64,000 bases of DNA from JACOND01 sp965202795 (GTDB lineage Bacteria; Bdellovibrionota; Bdellovibrionia; Bdellovibrionales; UBA1609): contig OZ241848.1 of the NCBI GenBank assembly GCA_965202795.1, positions 806,001-870,000 of the forward strand. The letters are read 5' to 3'. A program made the position numbers and the translations under genes. Each line of letters begins with the position of its first letter. The stretch's first letter is position 1. Shown here piece after piece: positions 42,766 to 51,989 of this stretch. Under the pieces are notes generated by a model that made no database searches, was not told where the DNA came from, and was given only the letters and a program-made list of their open reading frames with translations.

Positions 42766-43108
42766 GGATGGGCGGTAAGCCGGATTCTGTCTGCCTTTCT
42801 CCCGGCGGCGGGAAAAAGAGAGGCGGCCATTCATCTGGGAGCTTTGTCGCCAAAGCCCTCTTGCGATCCACCCGAAGGCCCTGCCGGCGGCAGGATGGCC
42901 TTCCTATTTGATCTCGCTCCGCGCAGAGTTTAGCTGATTTCACTCCAGCCAGGCCCTGGCAGAGCCAAAGCCTGCTGGACATTCTTTCTGTTCCACTGGT
43001 CCTCGCCTTGCGGCGGAAGGGTGTTGCCCTTTGCGCCCGCCGGAGGAGTCCGGACTTTCCTCTCCGCCCAAGCCGCGGGGGCCGGGCAGAGCGGCCGCCT
43101 GTCCATCC
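42766..43108 (-). ncRNA. rnpB: RNase P RNA, bacterial type A
   Basis: Catalytic RNA that matures tRNA 5' ends. On the minus strand, from about 43108: P1 GGATGG pairs with the 3' CCATCC (42771-42766), GAGGAAAGTCCGG follows (conserved region I), then GTGGAACAGAAAG, AGATGAATGGCCGCC and ACAGAATCCGGCTTA near the 3' end. Ends are set by P1 pairing and the promoter/terminator and may be off by a few bases. Confidence 0.95.
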
Positions 43109-43114
43109 ACAGCC

Positions 43115-43143
43115 ATTATAGCGCAGCCCGCCCCGCAGCGCAA
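43115..43143 (-). promoter_or_regulatory. Promoter of rnpB
   Basis: Minus-strand TTGCGC (43143-43138), 17 bases, TATAAT (43120-43115); transcription start expected about 7 bases on, at the P1 5' strand. Confidence 0.75.
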
Positions 43144-43186
43144 AAAGGCTGGAATCATGAGAAGGGGGGGGGGTCTGGGAGCCAGC

Positions 43187-43882
43187 TCAAAGCAAAGGCC
43201 TGCTGCGGGGCGGGGGCGCCGGAGCCGCGCCCCTTGAAAGCTCAAATTTTGCAAAGGCGGCGGCGCAGCCCCGCGCCTGAAAGGCCGCCCCCAGCCCATG
43301 AGCCTCCCCTTTGAGGGAAAGCCGGAATCTTCCTCCGCCGGCCTCGCGGACAGCAATATCCCGCAGAAAAACTGTTTCCGCGCCTGAGGGGCCGCCCCCC
43401 CCATCCTCCGCCCGCGCGGGATTCTTCCCCTCTGCGGCCCGCGCGGAAAGCGCTTTCACCGCCGCCTCTTTCAGGCACCAAAGCCGGGAGATGTCTGTCA
43501 TGGCTTCTTCCCCCTTTGAGCAGAGGATCCTCCGCCGCAGGCTGTTTTGCGGGAAGGCCCCGGTCAGGCCGCGGCCCCCGGGCTGATGTTTTTCAAAGCG
43601 GGAGAGTTCCTCTATGTCAAAGCCAATGGGGCAGCCCCGGCTCAGGACAAAGCCGCCCATGGTTTTGGCATGGCTTAGCGAGACAAACAAATCATCAAAC
43701 TTAAGCGGCGGCTTCAGAAGATCCAGGCTTTCGGGAAAAAGCTTTCCGGTCTGCCGGCAAAGCTCCCGCTGAAGGGCGCGGCGGAGGCGAATTCTGCCGC
43801 TCCCCGCGCCAAACCGCCGGCGGATCTCGCCCCGCAGATCCAGATCTAAGACAGCTGCGGCTTTTTCTATCAGAAAACTCAT
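43187..43882 (-). CDS. 4'-phosphopantetheinyl transferase, Sfp type
   Basis: Activates acyl-carrier or peptidyl-carrier proteins by adding phosphopantetheine from CoA. 231 residues: FVSLSHA and GFDIEEL (Mg binding acids), then LWCLKEAAVKAL (WxxKEA signature). The C-terminal third contains Gly/Ala-rich filler, with an extended low-complexity segment near 155-170. Substrate carrier unknown: no NRPS, PKS or acpP is in the window. Upstream of rnpB on the same strand. Confidence 0.8.
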   Translation of the reverse strand: MSFLIEKAAAVLDLDLRGEIRRRFGAGSGRIRLRRALQRELCRQTGKLFPESLDLLKPPLKFDDLFVSLSHAKTMGGFVLSRGCPIGFDIEELSRFEKHQPGGRGLTGAFPQNSLRRRILCSKGEEAMTDISRLWCLKEAAVKALSARAAEGKNPARAEDGGGGPSGAETVFLRDIAVREAGGGRFRLSLKGEAHGLGAAFQARGCAAAFAKFELSRGAAPAPPPRSRPLL

Positions 43883-43919
43883 GCGCCCCGCCCGGCCCCA
43901 AAAAAAACAGGCCGGCGGC

Positions 43920-44492
43920 TTACAGGCGCTCCCCAGACTTTAGGACGGCCAGAACAGATTTGCAGACATGCTTCAGCGGCTCCATCACCCCCCGCCCCGC
44001 AAGGACAGAGCTTTCAAAGTCCCGGCAGTTGTAAAGGTTGAGCCGCGCCCGGAGAAGCTTAACCGGCAGAGCCTCTTTCAGATCGCGCTTGTTGTATTGG
44101 AGGGCCATGGGAATTTGAAAAATGTCCTCCTCCTGGCTTTTCAGCAAAATCTGAAGGTCAGAAAGGGATTTTTGGTTTTTTTCCATGGCTTCAGGGAGCG
44201 AGTCCGCGACAAACACAATCCCGTCAGACCCCCGCGCAAGGCAGGCCTGCTCCTCCAGGGGGCCGGCCGGGGAGCTGTAAACATGAAAAAAAGTCTCAAA
44301 GCCGAGGATTTTCCCCATGGAAATCACAAGAGCCTCAACAGCGGGGCTTAAAGGCAGGGGAAAATAAGAGACTTTGCTTTCCTCGGACCGGCTTTTGATC
44401 AGATGCAGGGCTGAGGTTTTGCCAGATCCCTCTGGACCGAAGTAGAGGATCTTGCAGTGCATTTCTTTTGCCTGGGAGTTGATGATGGACAT
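43920..44492 (-). CDS. MglA-like small Ras-family GTPase
   Basis: Polarity or motility GTPase family, best known from Myxococcus and Bdellovibrio. 190 residues from ATG 44492: MSIINSQAKEMHCKILYFGP then P-loop GPEGSGKTSA, switch region, GSDGIVFVADS and QYNKRDL (NKxD). The N-terminal pattern is that of MglA. Start overlaps the recR stop (TAATG). No MglB roadblock gene adjoins. The Thr of switch I is not obvious, so nucleotide cycling may differ from true MglA. Confidence 0.8.
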   Translation of the reverse strand: MSIINSQAKEMHCKILYFGPEGSGKTSALHLIKSRSEESKVSYFPLPLSPAVEALVISMGKILGFETFFHVYSSPAGPLEEQACLARGSDGIVFVADSLPEAMEKNQKSLSDLQILLKSQEEDIFQIPMALQYNKRDLKEALPVKLLRARLNLYNCRDFESSVLAGRGVMEPLKHVCKSVLAVLKSGERL

Positions 44493-45091
44493 TAAACGCC
44501 GCTGCGGTTTTCCATCGCGCGCCATAGGGTTTTGTCATCCACATACTCTAAGTCGCTTCCAAAAGGGATGCCTGAGGCCAGGCGGGAGATTTTTAAAGAG
44601 GGGCCGCTGATGGTTTTTTGAATGTAAAGGGCGGTTGTGTCCCCCTCCAGGTCAGAGTCAATGGCCAAAATCAGCTCTTTCACATGGGCCGCGGCGGCGC
44701 GGCTCTGCAGCTCTTTAAGAGTCAAGTCCTTTGGCAGAATATGGCGGAGCGGGGAGATAGCCCCATGCAGCACATGGTAAAAGCCCTTGAAGGCGCCGCT
44801 GCTTTCAATGCGAAACACATCAAAGGGCTGCTCCACAACGCACAAAACCTCTGGATCGCGGCTTTTGTCAAGGCATATAGCGCAAAGGCCAGCCCCCTCT
44901 GTGAGCTGAAAGCACTGGGGGCATTTTTTGATGTTTTTTTGCAGATCAAAAAGGGTTTTTGCGAGCGCGGCGGCCTCCCGCCCTCCGGCCCTTAAAATAT
45001 GCTGGGCCAGCCGGCGCGCGGTCCGCGGCCCGACGCCGGGGAGCTTTTGCAGCTCAAACAGAAGGGCCTGAAGGGAGGGGAGCGGCTTCAT
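44492..45091 (-). CDS. recR: Recombination mediator RecR
   Basis: With RecF/RecO, loads RecA at gaps. 199 residues: KLPGVGPRTARRLAQHIL helix-hairpin-helix, Cys4 zinc finger CPQC/CAIC, toprim domain with CVVEQPFDVFRIE and AIDSDLEGDTTALYI, and the C-terminal ASGIPFGSDLEYVD (Walker-like). Start at ATG 45091 (MKPLPSLQAL) preferred over 45103. Cotranscribed with the downstream mglA-like gene; dnaX, its usual partner, is 1.6 kb away. Confidence 0.95.
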   Translation of the reverse strand: MKPLPSLQALLFELQKLPGVGPRTARRLAQHILRAGGREAAALAKTLFDLQKNIKKCPQCFQLTEGAGLCAICLDKSRDPEVLCVVEQPFDVFRIESSGAFKGFYHVLHGAISPLRHILPKDLTLKELQSRAAAAHVKELILAIDSDLEGDTTALYIQKTISGPSLKISRLASGIPFGSDLEYVDDKTLWRAMENRSGV

Positions 45092-45200
45092 CGCGCTGTT
45101 CAAAAGCCGCCGGCTAAAGAGGCTTTGTTTTTCATGATGTCTTTAATTAATCTTCGCTTTGCCGGCGCGGAAAGTCAAGCGGGCCGGCCCGTTTTCGGCC

Positions 45201-45848
45201 CTAAGGGGCTTTTTGGATTTTGAGCAGGATTTTTTTAGAGCCTCCGGCCCGGTATGTTTTAAAAGCCTCCGCGGAAAACGGGGAGCCGGCGGGCCAGGAT
45301 CTTTCCCAGCTTGAAGCCTGCCACAAAAAAGCCGCGCCGCCCGGCGCCAGAAGCCTCTCTAAAAGCGGGGGAAAGTCTTTTAAGGGGGCGGCCGCCTGAG
45401 ACAGCAAAACGGGAAAGCGCGCCCTCAGATCCTCCGCCCTCTGGCATAAAACAGAGGCATTTTGAATTTTTGAGAGAAAAACAGCCAGCTTTAAAAACTC
45501 CGCTTTTTTTCGGCTTTTTTCGCAGAGGATAAAAGCTGTTTGGGGATAAAGCGCGGCGCAGACAAGCCCCGGCATTCCATTTCCGCTCCCCAGATCCAGG
45601 GCCGGCCCCGGAAGCCCTTTAAAAACCGGGGCCAGCAGGCGGCAGGAAATCAGGCTCTGCTCCAAAAGAAGATTCAGCTGCTGAATGGGCGCTTTTTTTG
45701 AAAAGAGATTGATTTTTTCGCCGGCGGCGGACAGGCTCTCCCCCAGCGCCATAATCCGGCTTTTTTGGCCAGGAGGCAGCCTGCGGAGCAGAGCCTGCGA
45801 AAGCCCCTGCGGGAAAGAGGCTTTTTGATGGCCAGGCTGATTTTGCAT
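45201..45848 (-). CDS. rsmG: 16S rRNA (guanine-N7) methyltransferase RsmG
   Basis: Methylates G527 of 16S rRNA using SAM. 215 residues: NLFSKKAPIQQLNLLLEQSL, ALDLGSGNGMPGLVCAAL (SAM-binding motif I), and CEKSRKKAEFLK. Usually beside mnmG, but here far from it. A weak TTGAAA/CATGGT promoter pair (45885-45880 and 45862-45857) leaves only 8 bases to ATG, possibly another short leader. Confidence 0.92.
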   Translation of the reverse strand: MQNQPGHQKASFPQGLSQALLRRLPPGQKSRIMALGESLSAAGEKINLFSKKAPIQQLNLLLEQSLISCRLLAPVFKGLPGPALDLGSGNGMPGLVCAALYPQTAFILCEKSRKKAEFLKLAVFLSKIQNASVLCQRAEDLRARFPVLLSQAAAPLKDFPPLLERLLAPGGAAFLWQASSWERSWPAGSPFSAEAFKTYRAGGSKKILLKIQKAP

Positions 45849-46030
45849 ACAATCAAACCATGGACTGAAAAATTTTAGGTTTCAAGGATTTTTTTTCAGC
45901 CCGCCCCCGGGGTTTTTAGGGGTTTTAGGTTTTTTTAAGAAAAAACTCAAAGCCTGGGATGTTTTGCTTGGCTTTTTGCTTGACAGGGCGGCCATTTTAA
46001 GGGAGGGTTTTTTGACGGGAGGAAAAGCGC

Positions 46031-46675
46031 ATGATGAAAAATATTTTTTTGCCGGCTGTTTTTGCGGCTGCTGCTGCAGGCCCCGCCGCCTTTGGCGAAA
46101 AAAACTATGATGTTTCGCTGGAGGCGCATTGCGAGGCGCGGGGGCTGACGCCGGAAAGGGAGTGGGTCATCCTTGTCAAGGGGAGCTTAAAGGCGGATCC
46201 GAGGGACATTGCCGGCGGGCGGGAGCATATTCCGGCGGTTAAAGAGGAGGCCTCAAAACACCCCGGCTCCGCTGTCTATGTGCCGGTGGGAATAAAGTCA
46301 GAGTTTTTTGGCGGGCCGGACGGAACCCGGCTGCAAATTTCTTTTTGGCGCCTGATTAACAAAAACAATAAGGCGTTCCAGGGCTTTGGCGGAAGGAAAA
46401 CAGGGCTTTCTGAAATTTCCGCTTATCAGACGCTTGTCATAAACGGGATCCCAGTCTCCGCCAGGCTGGATATGCCATCTGGCCGCATGTCCCCCGCCTC
46501 CAGCCGGATTTTGCTGGGCTATGACAGGCTGGACAAGCCCGCCCTGGTCTCTGCCCCCTCGGAGGAGGACCTGACCCTTGAGCGCGAGTCCCCTCTTGTT
46601 TTGCCTGAGGGCAGGTTTTTGTTTGTCTATTCTGACTGCCGCATAAAATACACAGCTGAAAAAGCGAAAAAATAG
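46031..46675 (+). CDS. Exported protein of unknown function
   Basis: 214 residues, not recognised. Signal peptide (MMKNIFLPAVFAAAAAGPAAFG), then a beta-rich region with two Cys widely spaced, an RLQISFWRLINKNNKAF segment and VINGIPVSARLDMPSG. ATG 46031 follows GGGAGGAAAAGCGC; a TTGACA lies at 45980-45985 without a clear -10. Convergent with dnaX. Confidence 0.65.
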   Translation: MMKNIFLPAVFAAAAAGPAAFGEKNYDVSLEAHCEARGLTPEREWVILVKGSLKADPRDIAGGREHIPAVKEEASKHPGSAVYVPVGIKSEFFGGPDGTRLQISFWRLINKNNKAFQGFGGRKTGLSEISAYQTLVINGIPVSARLDMPSGRMSPASSRILLGYDRLDKPALVSAPSEEDLTLERESPLVLPEGRFLFVYSDCRIKYTAEKAKK

Positions 46676-46716
46676 CCTGGCCGCAGCTGGCAGCCCCTCT
46701 GCAGGCCCTGCCGCCG

Positions 46717-48618
46717 CTAAGGCGGGCTGTCTGCCGGGGAGACAGACTTGACGCGGACTCCAAGCGCCTCGCCCGCGGCCCGGACAAAAGGATGCGCCTT
46801 GGCCGCATTTAAAAGGCTTTCCCTCTCATCAGCGGTTTTTTGCTCTTTGATTGTGGGATGGCCTTTTGATGAGGATTCAAACCGGACGGTTTTAGGGGAT
46901 TTGTAAAACACGCTCAGCTGCTCTTCAAGAAGCTTGCGGAAGCTGGGATCCGCGCATTTGCTTTTTATGTAAGAGGATGTTTTCGGGACAGCAAAAACAA
47001 AGCAGCCCTCCTCCTGGCCTGTCAAAGAGAGGCTTTCAATCAGGCCGCCCTCTGTGGGATGCCGGGTTTTAAAGAGCTTTAGAAAATCAAGCCACAGGCT
47101 GTCTTTAGAGGCGGCTGCTGAAGGTTTCCGGGCGGCCTCCCCAAACTCCGGCTGTTTCTCCAGGCTTTTTCCGGCAGTTTTTTGAGCCGGGGCCGGCCGG
47201 CCATCATCAGGAGGGGAATCAGCTGGGGTTTTTGCTTTTTCGGGCAGCGGCGCGGGAGGCTTTTCCGCCGCAGGCCTGGCTGAGCCTTCGGGGCCGCGGG
47301 CCGGGCTTTTAGGATCTGTCAGATTTTTTTCATGGCTTTTTGCAGGGGCTTTCTCTGGGGCTTTTTCAGGGCTTTTCATATTAGGGGGGGCTGCGGCTTT
47401 TGCCGGCCGCGGCGCCGCCGGCTTTGAGGGAGCCGGCTCTGCGGGGGCGGCCTCTGAAGGGGCGCTTTTTGAGGGGGGGGCTGCCGGAAAATGCGCGATT
47501 TCCTCCAGCCTTGGAGCCTGGGAGAGCCTCAGCAGCAAAACTTCCAAAACCATTTGGGGGTCATGGGAGAGGGCCATCTCCCGCTCCCCTTTCAAAGCCA
47601 TGTCAAAAAGAAGGTGAAGATCCTCATAGCTGGCCGGCTCCGCAAGCTTTTTCAGCCGCTCAATCTCCTGCTGGGAGGCTTGAACCAAAGGGGGCGCGTT
47701 TTCCGGGCAGAGCTTCAAGATCATAAGGTCCCTTAAGCCCTCTGTCAGATCCTGAAGCGCGAGGGCGGCCTCGCCCCCCGCCGCGCGGAGGCTGTGGATA
47801 ACTTTTACAGTCAGCGCCTCGCTTCTTCCGGCAAGAGCCTCCAGAGCCTGAAAAATAATATTTCGATCGCTCAGGCCAAGGATTTCAGCAGTTTTTTCCT
47901 CCGTCACCTTCCCTTTGCAAAAGGCGGTCATTTGATCCAGCAGGCCCTGGCTGTCTCTCAAAGAGCCTTTGGCCTGGCGCGCGATAAGCCAAAGCGCGCC
48001 CTCTTCCGCCTGAATGCCCTCGGCCTGGCAGATTTTTTCCAGCTGCTGTTTTATGGGCAGGGGGGGGATCAAATGAAAATCCAGCTTTTGGCACCTGGAT
48101 GCGACTGTCTGGGGGATTTTGTGGGCCGCTGTGGTGGCCATGATGAAAATCACATGAGAGGGGGGCTCCTCAAGGGTTTTCAGAAGCGCGTTGAAGGCGC
48201 TGATGGAAAGCATGTGGACTTCGTCAATAATGTAGATTTTGCGGGAGCCTGAAGAGGGCATGTAATTGACGGTGTCCCGCAGCTCCCGAACCGCATCCAC
48301 CCCGTTGTTGCTGGCGCCGTCAATTTCCAGAACATCAAGGCTTTTTCCCTCTTGAATCAGAAGGCAGTCATCGCACTTGCCGCAGGGGTCAAGCTCCGCC
48401 GCCTGCGGGCAGCGGATGGTTTTTGCCAAAATCCTTGCCGTGGAGGTTTTTCCTGTTCCCCTGGGGCCTGTAAAAAGCAGGACCGGATGGAGGCGGTTTT
48501 GGCGGATCGCGTTTGTGAGGGTTTTCCGAACAGCCTCCTGGCCGATCAGCTCAGAAAAACTCCGGGGCCGCCACTTGCGGGCCAGCGCCATATAGCTTTG
48601 TCTGGGTTTTTCGCCCAC
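46717..48618 (-). CDS. dnaX: DNA polymerase III gamma/tau subunit
   Basis: Clamp-loader ATPase. 633 residues: ARKWRPRSFSELIGQE, Walker A TGPRGTGKTS, zinc module CGKCDDC, YIIDEVHMLS, EEPPSHVIFIMATT and the sensor-1 region, then a Pro/Ala/Lys-rich tau linker (about 390-500) and a C-terminal domain for DnaE or DnaB binding. Start GTG with GGAGG 8 bases upstream; ATG at residue 10 is the alternative. No slippery sequence for frameshifting was established. Confidence 0.95.
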   Translation of the reverse strand: MGEKPRQSYMALARKWRPRSFSELIGQEAVRKTLTNAIRQNRLHPVLLFTGPRGTGKTSTARILAKTIRCPQAAELDPCGKCDDCLLIQEGKSLDVLEIDGASNNGVDAVRELRDTVNYMPSSGSRKIYIIDEVHMLSISAFNALLKTLEEPPSHVIFIMATTAAHKIPQTVASRCQKLDFHLIPPLPIKQQLEKICQAEGIQAEEGALWLIARQAKGSLRDSQGLLDQMTAFCKGKVTEEKTAEILGLSDRNIIFQALEALAGRSEALTVKVIHSLRAAGGEAALALQDLTEGLRDLMILKLCPENAPPLVQASQQEIERLKKLAEPASYEDLHLLFDMALKGEREMALSHDPQMVLEVLLLRLSQAPRLEEIAHFPAAPPSKSAPSEAAPAEPAPSKPAAPRPAKAAAPPNMKSPEKAPEKAPAKSHEKNLTDPKSPARGPEGSARPAAEKPPAPLPEKAKTPADSPPDDGRPAPAQKTAGKSLEKQPEFGEAARKPSAAASKDSLWLDFLKLFKTRHPTEGGLIESLSLTGQEEGCFVFAVPKTSSYIKSKCADPSFRKLLEEQLSVFYKSPKTVRFESSSKGHPTIKEQKTADERESLLNAAKAHPFVRAAGEALGVRVKSVSPADSPP

Positions 48619-48652
48619 AGCTCATGCCTCCGCTGGTTTCCACAGCCCCGCA

Positions 48653-48690
48653 AAAAAGATCCCGCGTTAGTATGGCCCGCGGGATTTTTG
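48653..48690. terminator. Bidirectional terminator-like hairpin
   Basis: ATCCCGCG (48659-48666) pairs with CGCGGGAT (48678-48685), flanked by CAAAAAAG on the left and TTTTTGT on the right, so it could stop transcription in both directions. Confidence 0.6.
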
Positions 48691-48961
48691 TCTCTGCCGG
48701 CCCGCCATCCCCGCAGAGCTTTTGCTGCCCCTTATAACCGGCGCGGGGAATCCAGCATGCCCTGATTTTCCAGACGGATCAAGCCGCCCGCCCGCGGCGC
48801 CGGCAAAAAGCGCGAAAAACCGATCAGATTTTGATCAGGAGGATGGTCGGGGAAGCAGCGGTTTAATTAAGGGGGGCGCTCCGCAAAATTGACGCAGCGC
48901 TCGCAAGGGGGGATTTTCCAGACCAAGGGGCCGCCGGGCGCTGAGAAATTATAAAAAAATT

Positions 48962-48991
48962 TTGACAAGCCCGCGGCCCTGATTTTAATCT
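48962..48991 (+). promoter_or_regulatory. Candidate promoter for the ribonucleotide reductase gene
   Basis: Perfect TTGACA at 48962-48967 with TAATCT at 48986-48991 (18-base spacer). No NrdR box was recognised. Confidence 0.45.
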
Positions 48992-49153
48992 GAAAAAAAG
49001 GGGTTTGCCGCGGCTTTCTCTTCTAAAGCCAGCCCCCCTTGGAGGCGCCAAAAACCGCAAACATTTCTGGAAAAACCCAAAACTTCAAGCGCCTCAGCAG
49101 GAAAACCCAGCAGAAAAAATCAGCCCCCCCAAGCCGCAGAAAAAAAGCCAAGC

Positions 49154-51985
49154 ATGAATGCCCCCGACCTGATCCCTTTGCATGAGCCTTCCCCGCCTCC
49201 CCCTTACCGGCCGGAGGAAAGGGAAAGCCGGGCGGAGGGGAGCCATCCATTCGCCCTTCAAAAAAATCAGCCGCCGCGCCCGGCCAATGGCGCCGCGCCG
49301 CGGCAAAATCCGCCGCTGGCAAACGGGCGCCTCGGCCATGCCTCCGCTCAGCCGGCGCCAAAGCCGGGCGGCCCGGCCGCGGGTTTGAATTTTGAGCCGG
49401 CTCCCAGCCAAATATCCAGCCAAAGCGCCGGGGCCGCTGCGGCCGGGCCGGCTGTTCAAAGCCCTCAAAAAGAATCCCGCCGGCTTCATGCTGCCGCTCG
49501 CGCGGCGGACGGAGAGCCTGAAGGCCCGAAAGTCATGCGGGTCAGAAAGCGGGACAGCAGCTTTGAGCCTGTCAATGTAAACAAAATCATCAATGTGGTT
49601 TACGCCTGCTCCTCAGGGCTGAAGGAGGTCGACCCCATGCATGTGGCCACAAAGGTCATCAGCGGGCTTTATGACGGGGCCAGCACACGGGAGCTGGACC
49701 GCCTCTGCATCCGAACCGCCTCGCTCCTGATTGCCGAGGACCCTGATTACTCCAAGCTCTCGGCGCGGCTTCTGGCCCGCTATATCAGCGAGGAGGCTGC
49801 CAGCCAGGGAATCAGAAACTTTTTTGATTCCATTAAAAAGGGCTACAAAGCGGGGCTTATTCAAAAGGACAAATATGATTTTGTCAGGGAGCACAAAGAG
49901 CCTCTGAACATTATCATTGACAGCTCCCGGACCAAAAAATTTGAGTACTTTGGCCTGCGGACAGTCTATGACCGCTACCTGCTGAAAGATCCGGAAACCC
50001 GGCAGGTGATTGAAACCCCGCAGCATTTTTTTCTCCGCGTGGCCTGCGGGCTGACAGACAGCTTTAAATCAGCCAAGGAGTTTTATGATTTGATTTCCAG
50101 CCTGGATTACCTGCCCAGCTCGCCGACGCTTTTTAACTCCGCCTCCCCCAGATCTCAGCTTTCATCCTGCTATCTTTTGGACTCTCCAAAGGACGACTTG
50201 TCCTCTATTTATGACAAATACAAAGATGTGGCGCTGCTGTCCAAGTTTGCCGGGGGGATCGGGCTTTCCTTTTCCCGCGTCAGGAGCCGCGGCTCTCTGA
50301 TCAAGGGAACCAACGGCCAGTCAAACGGCATTGTGCCTTTTCTGAAAACCCTGGACTCTTCTGTGGCCGCGGTTAATCAGGGGGGCCGGCGAAAGGGCGC
50401 CGCCTGCATTTACCTTGAGCCATGGCACAGCGATATTGAGGCTTTTTTGGAGCTGCGGGACAACACCGGGGATGAGCAGCAAAGGGCGCACAACCTGAAC
50501 ATAGCCTGCTGGATCCCCGATCTTTTTATGAAAAGGGTTGAAGAGGGCGCCGGCTGGCCGCTTTTTGATCCCAAAGAAGTCCCGGAGCTGGCTGACACCT
50601 GGGGCGCTGAGTTTGAGGCCAGATACATTGAGGCGGAAAAGTCCGGCCGGGCTGTCAAAACGCTCCCCGCGAGAGAGCTTTACAGGCGCATGATGAAAAC
50701 TCTGGCTGAAACCGGAAACGGCTGGATGTGCTTTAAGGACAGCAGCAACAGAAAAAGCAGCCAGACCATGAGGCCCGAAAACATGATTCACCTCTCCAAC
50801 CTCTGCACGGAAATTCTGGAAGTGACCTCGGACAGGGAAACCGCCGTCTGCAATCTCGGCTCCATCAATATCGGAAATTATTATGAGGAGTCCAAAGGGG
50901 ATCTGGACTGGGAGCGGCTGGCCAAAAATGTCCGCTCCGCCGTTTTGTTTCTGGACAAAGTGGTGGATGTGAATTTTTACCCTGTTGGAAGCGCCAAAAA
51001 GTCAAACAGGGCCTGGCGGCCGGTGGGGCTTGGCCTTATGGGGCTTCAGGACTTGTTTTTTAAAATGGATCTTCCCTTTGAAAGCCGCGGGGCGGCAGAG
51101 CTTGCGGCCAAAATTCAGGAGGAGATCTATTATCATGCCCTTTCCGCGTCCTGCGATTTGGCCAAAAAGAAAGGCCCGCACGAAAAATTTAAGGACACCA
51201 GGGCCGCCCGGGGCCGGCTGCAGTTTGACCTTTGGAATGTCCAGCCCGCGGATCAAAAGCGCTGGGACGAGTTAAAGTCCCGCATCAAAAAGCATGGGCT
51301 TAGAAACTCGCTGCTGATTGCCATAGCCCCCACGGCCACCATTGCCTCTTTGACAGGGGCTTACGAGGCCATTGAGCCGCAGCTCTCCAACCTTTTTAAG
51401 AGGGAGACTCTGAGCGGGGAGTTTATTCAGATCAACAAATACCTTGTCCAGCGCCTGAAAAGCCGGCGGCTTTGGAGCCCCGCCATTCGGGAGCAGCTGA
51501 AGCTTCACGAGGGGTCTGTCCAAAACATTCCCGAAATCCCTTTGGAGATCAAAAAAGTTTTTAAGACAGCCTGGGAGATCCCGCAAAAAGCTTTGATTGA
51601 CATGGCGGCGGCCAGAGGCCCTTTTATTGATCAGAGCCAGTCGCTGAATCTTTTTATGGAAAACCCCACCATCAACAAGCTTTCCAGCATGTATATGTAT
51701 GCCTGGAAGCGGGGGCTGAAGACCAGCTATTATCTGCGCTCCCGCCCGGCGACAGGCATTGCCAAGGTTACTGTGGGCGGGGCCGCTGCCGCGGGCGGAA
51801 GCCCGCGTCAAAGCGCGGCTGGAGGAAGCTCTCTTCAAAACGCGGGGGGCGGCGCGGCGGGCGGCGGCGGCGCTTTCCAAAATGCAGGAGGCGCGGCTGG
51901 GGGCGGCGCGTTTCAGAGCGCGCCAGCCGGCGGCAGCCAGCCGTCAAATCTCGAAAATCCTGAAATCTGCGAGTCCTGCCAGTAG
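49154..51985 (+). CDS. nrdA: Class I ribonucleotide reductase, large (alpha) subunit
   Basis: Reduces ribonucleotides to deoxyribonucleotides. 943 residues: an unusual Pro/Ala-rich N-terminal extension of about 127 residues, an ATP-cone (VMRVRKRDSSFEPVNVNKII), SPTLFNSASPRSQLSSCYLL (first active-site Cys), NLCTEILEVTSDRETAVCNLGSI in the barrel (NLC and VCN), and IAPTATIASLTGAYEAIEPQ. A Gly/Ala/Ser-rich linker of about 60 residues precedes the CESCQ swinging-arm tail. ATG 49535 is an alternative start without the extension. No beta subunit (nrdB) is in the window; ksgA follows 4 bases on. Confidence 0.93.
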   Translation: MNAPDLIPLHEPSPPPPYRPEERESRAEGSHPFALQKNQPPRPANGAAPRQNPPLANGRLGHASAQPAPKPGGPAAGLNFEPAPSQISSQSAGAAAAGPAVQSPQKESRRLHAAARAADGEPEGPKVMRVRKRDSSFEPVNVNKIINVVYACSSGLKEVDPMHVATKVISGLYDGASTRELDRLCIRTASLLIAEDPDYSKLSARLLARYISEEAASQGIRNFFDSIKKGYKAGLIQKDKYDFVREHKEPLNIIIDSSRTKKFEYFGLRTVYDRYLLKDPETRQVIETPQHFFLRVACGLTDSFKSAKEFYDLISSLDYLPSSPTLFNSASPRSQLSSCYLLDSPKDDLSSIYDKYKDVALLSKFAGGIGLSFSRVRSRGSLIKGTNGQSNGIVPFLKTLDSSVAAVNQGGRRKGAACIYLEPWHSDIEAFLELRDNTGDEQQRAHNLNIACWIPDLFMKRVEEGAGWPLFDPKEVPELADTWGAEFEARYIEAEKSGRAVKTLPARELYRRMMKTLAETGNGWMCFKDSSNRKSSQTMRPENMIHLSNLCTEILEVTSDRETAVCNLGSINIGNYYEESKGDLDWERLAKNVRSAVLFLDKVVDVNFYPVGSAKKSNRAWRPVGLGLMGLQDLFFKMDLPFESRGAAELAAKIQEEIYYHALSASCDLAKKKGPHEKFKDTRAARGRLQFDLWNVQPADQKRWDELKSRIKKHGLRNSLLIAIAPTATIASLTGAYEAIEPQLSNLFKRETLSGEFIQINKYLVQRLKSRRLWSPAIREQLKLHEGSVQNIPEIPLEIKKVFKTAWEIPQKALIDMAAARGPFIDQSQSLNLFMENPTINKLSSMYMYAWKRGLKTSYYLRSRPATGIAKVTVGGAAAAGGSPRQSAAGGSSLQNAGGGAAGGGGAFQNAGGAAGGGAFQSAPAGGSQPSNLENPEICESCQ

Positions 51986-51989
51986 CGGC

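Larger units (their letters stand above)
48619..49153. other. Divergent regulatory gap between dnaX and nrdA
   Basis: 535 bases with no supported gene. It holds a bidirectional hairpin (48653-48690) and an nrdA promoter candidate. I looked for signal-recognition-particle RNA, often near dnaX, and found no convincing domain IV. Confidence 0.5.

Noticed and set aside
42047..42933. Two long plus-strand open frames over vsr and RNase P RNA
   Set aside because: They are shadows of the minus-strand vsr gene, the tandem repeats and rnpB; no ribosome site or domain.
45311..45532. Plus-strand ORF within rsmG
   Set aside because: Opposite-strand shadow of a certain gene without a ribosome site or recognisable domain.
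48619..49153. Signal-recognition-particle RNA near dnaX
   Set aside because: A GGAAGCAGC-like string is present near 48855, but the conserved tetraloop-containing domain IV and pairing flanks could not be built.
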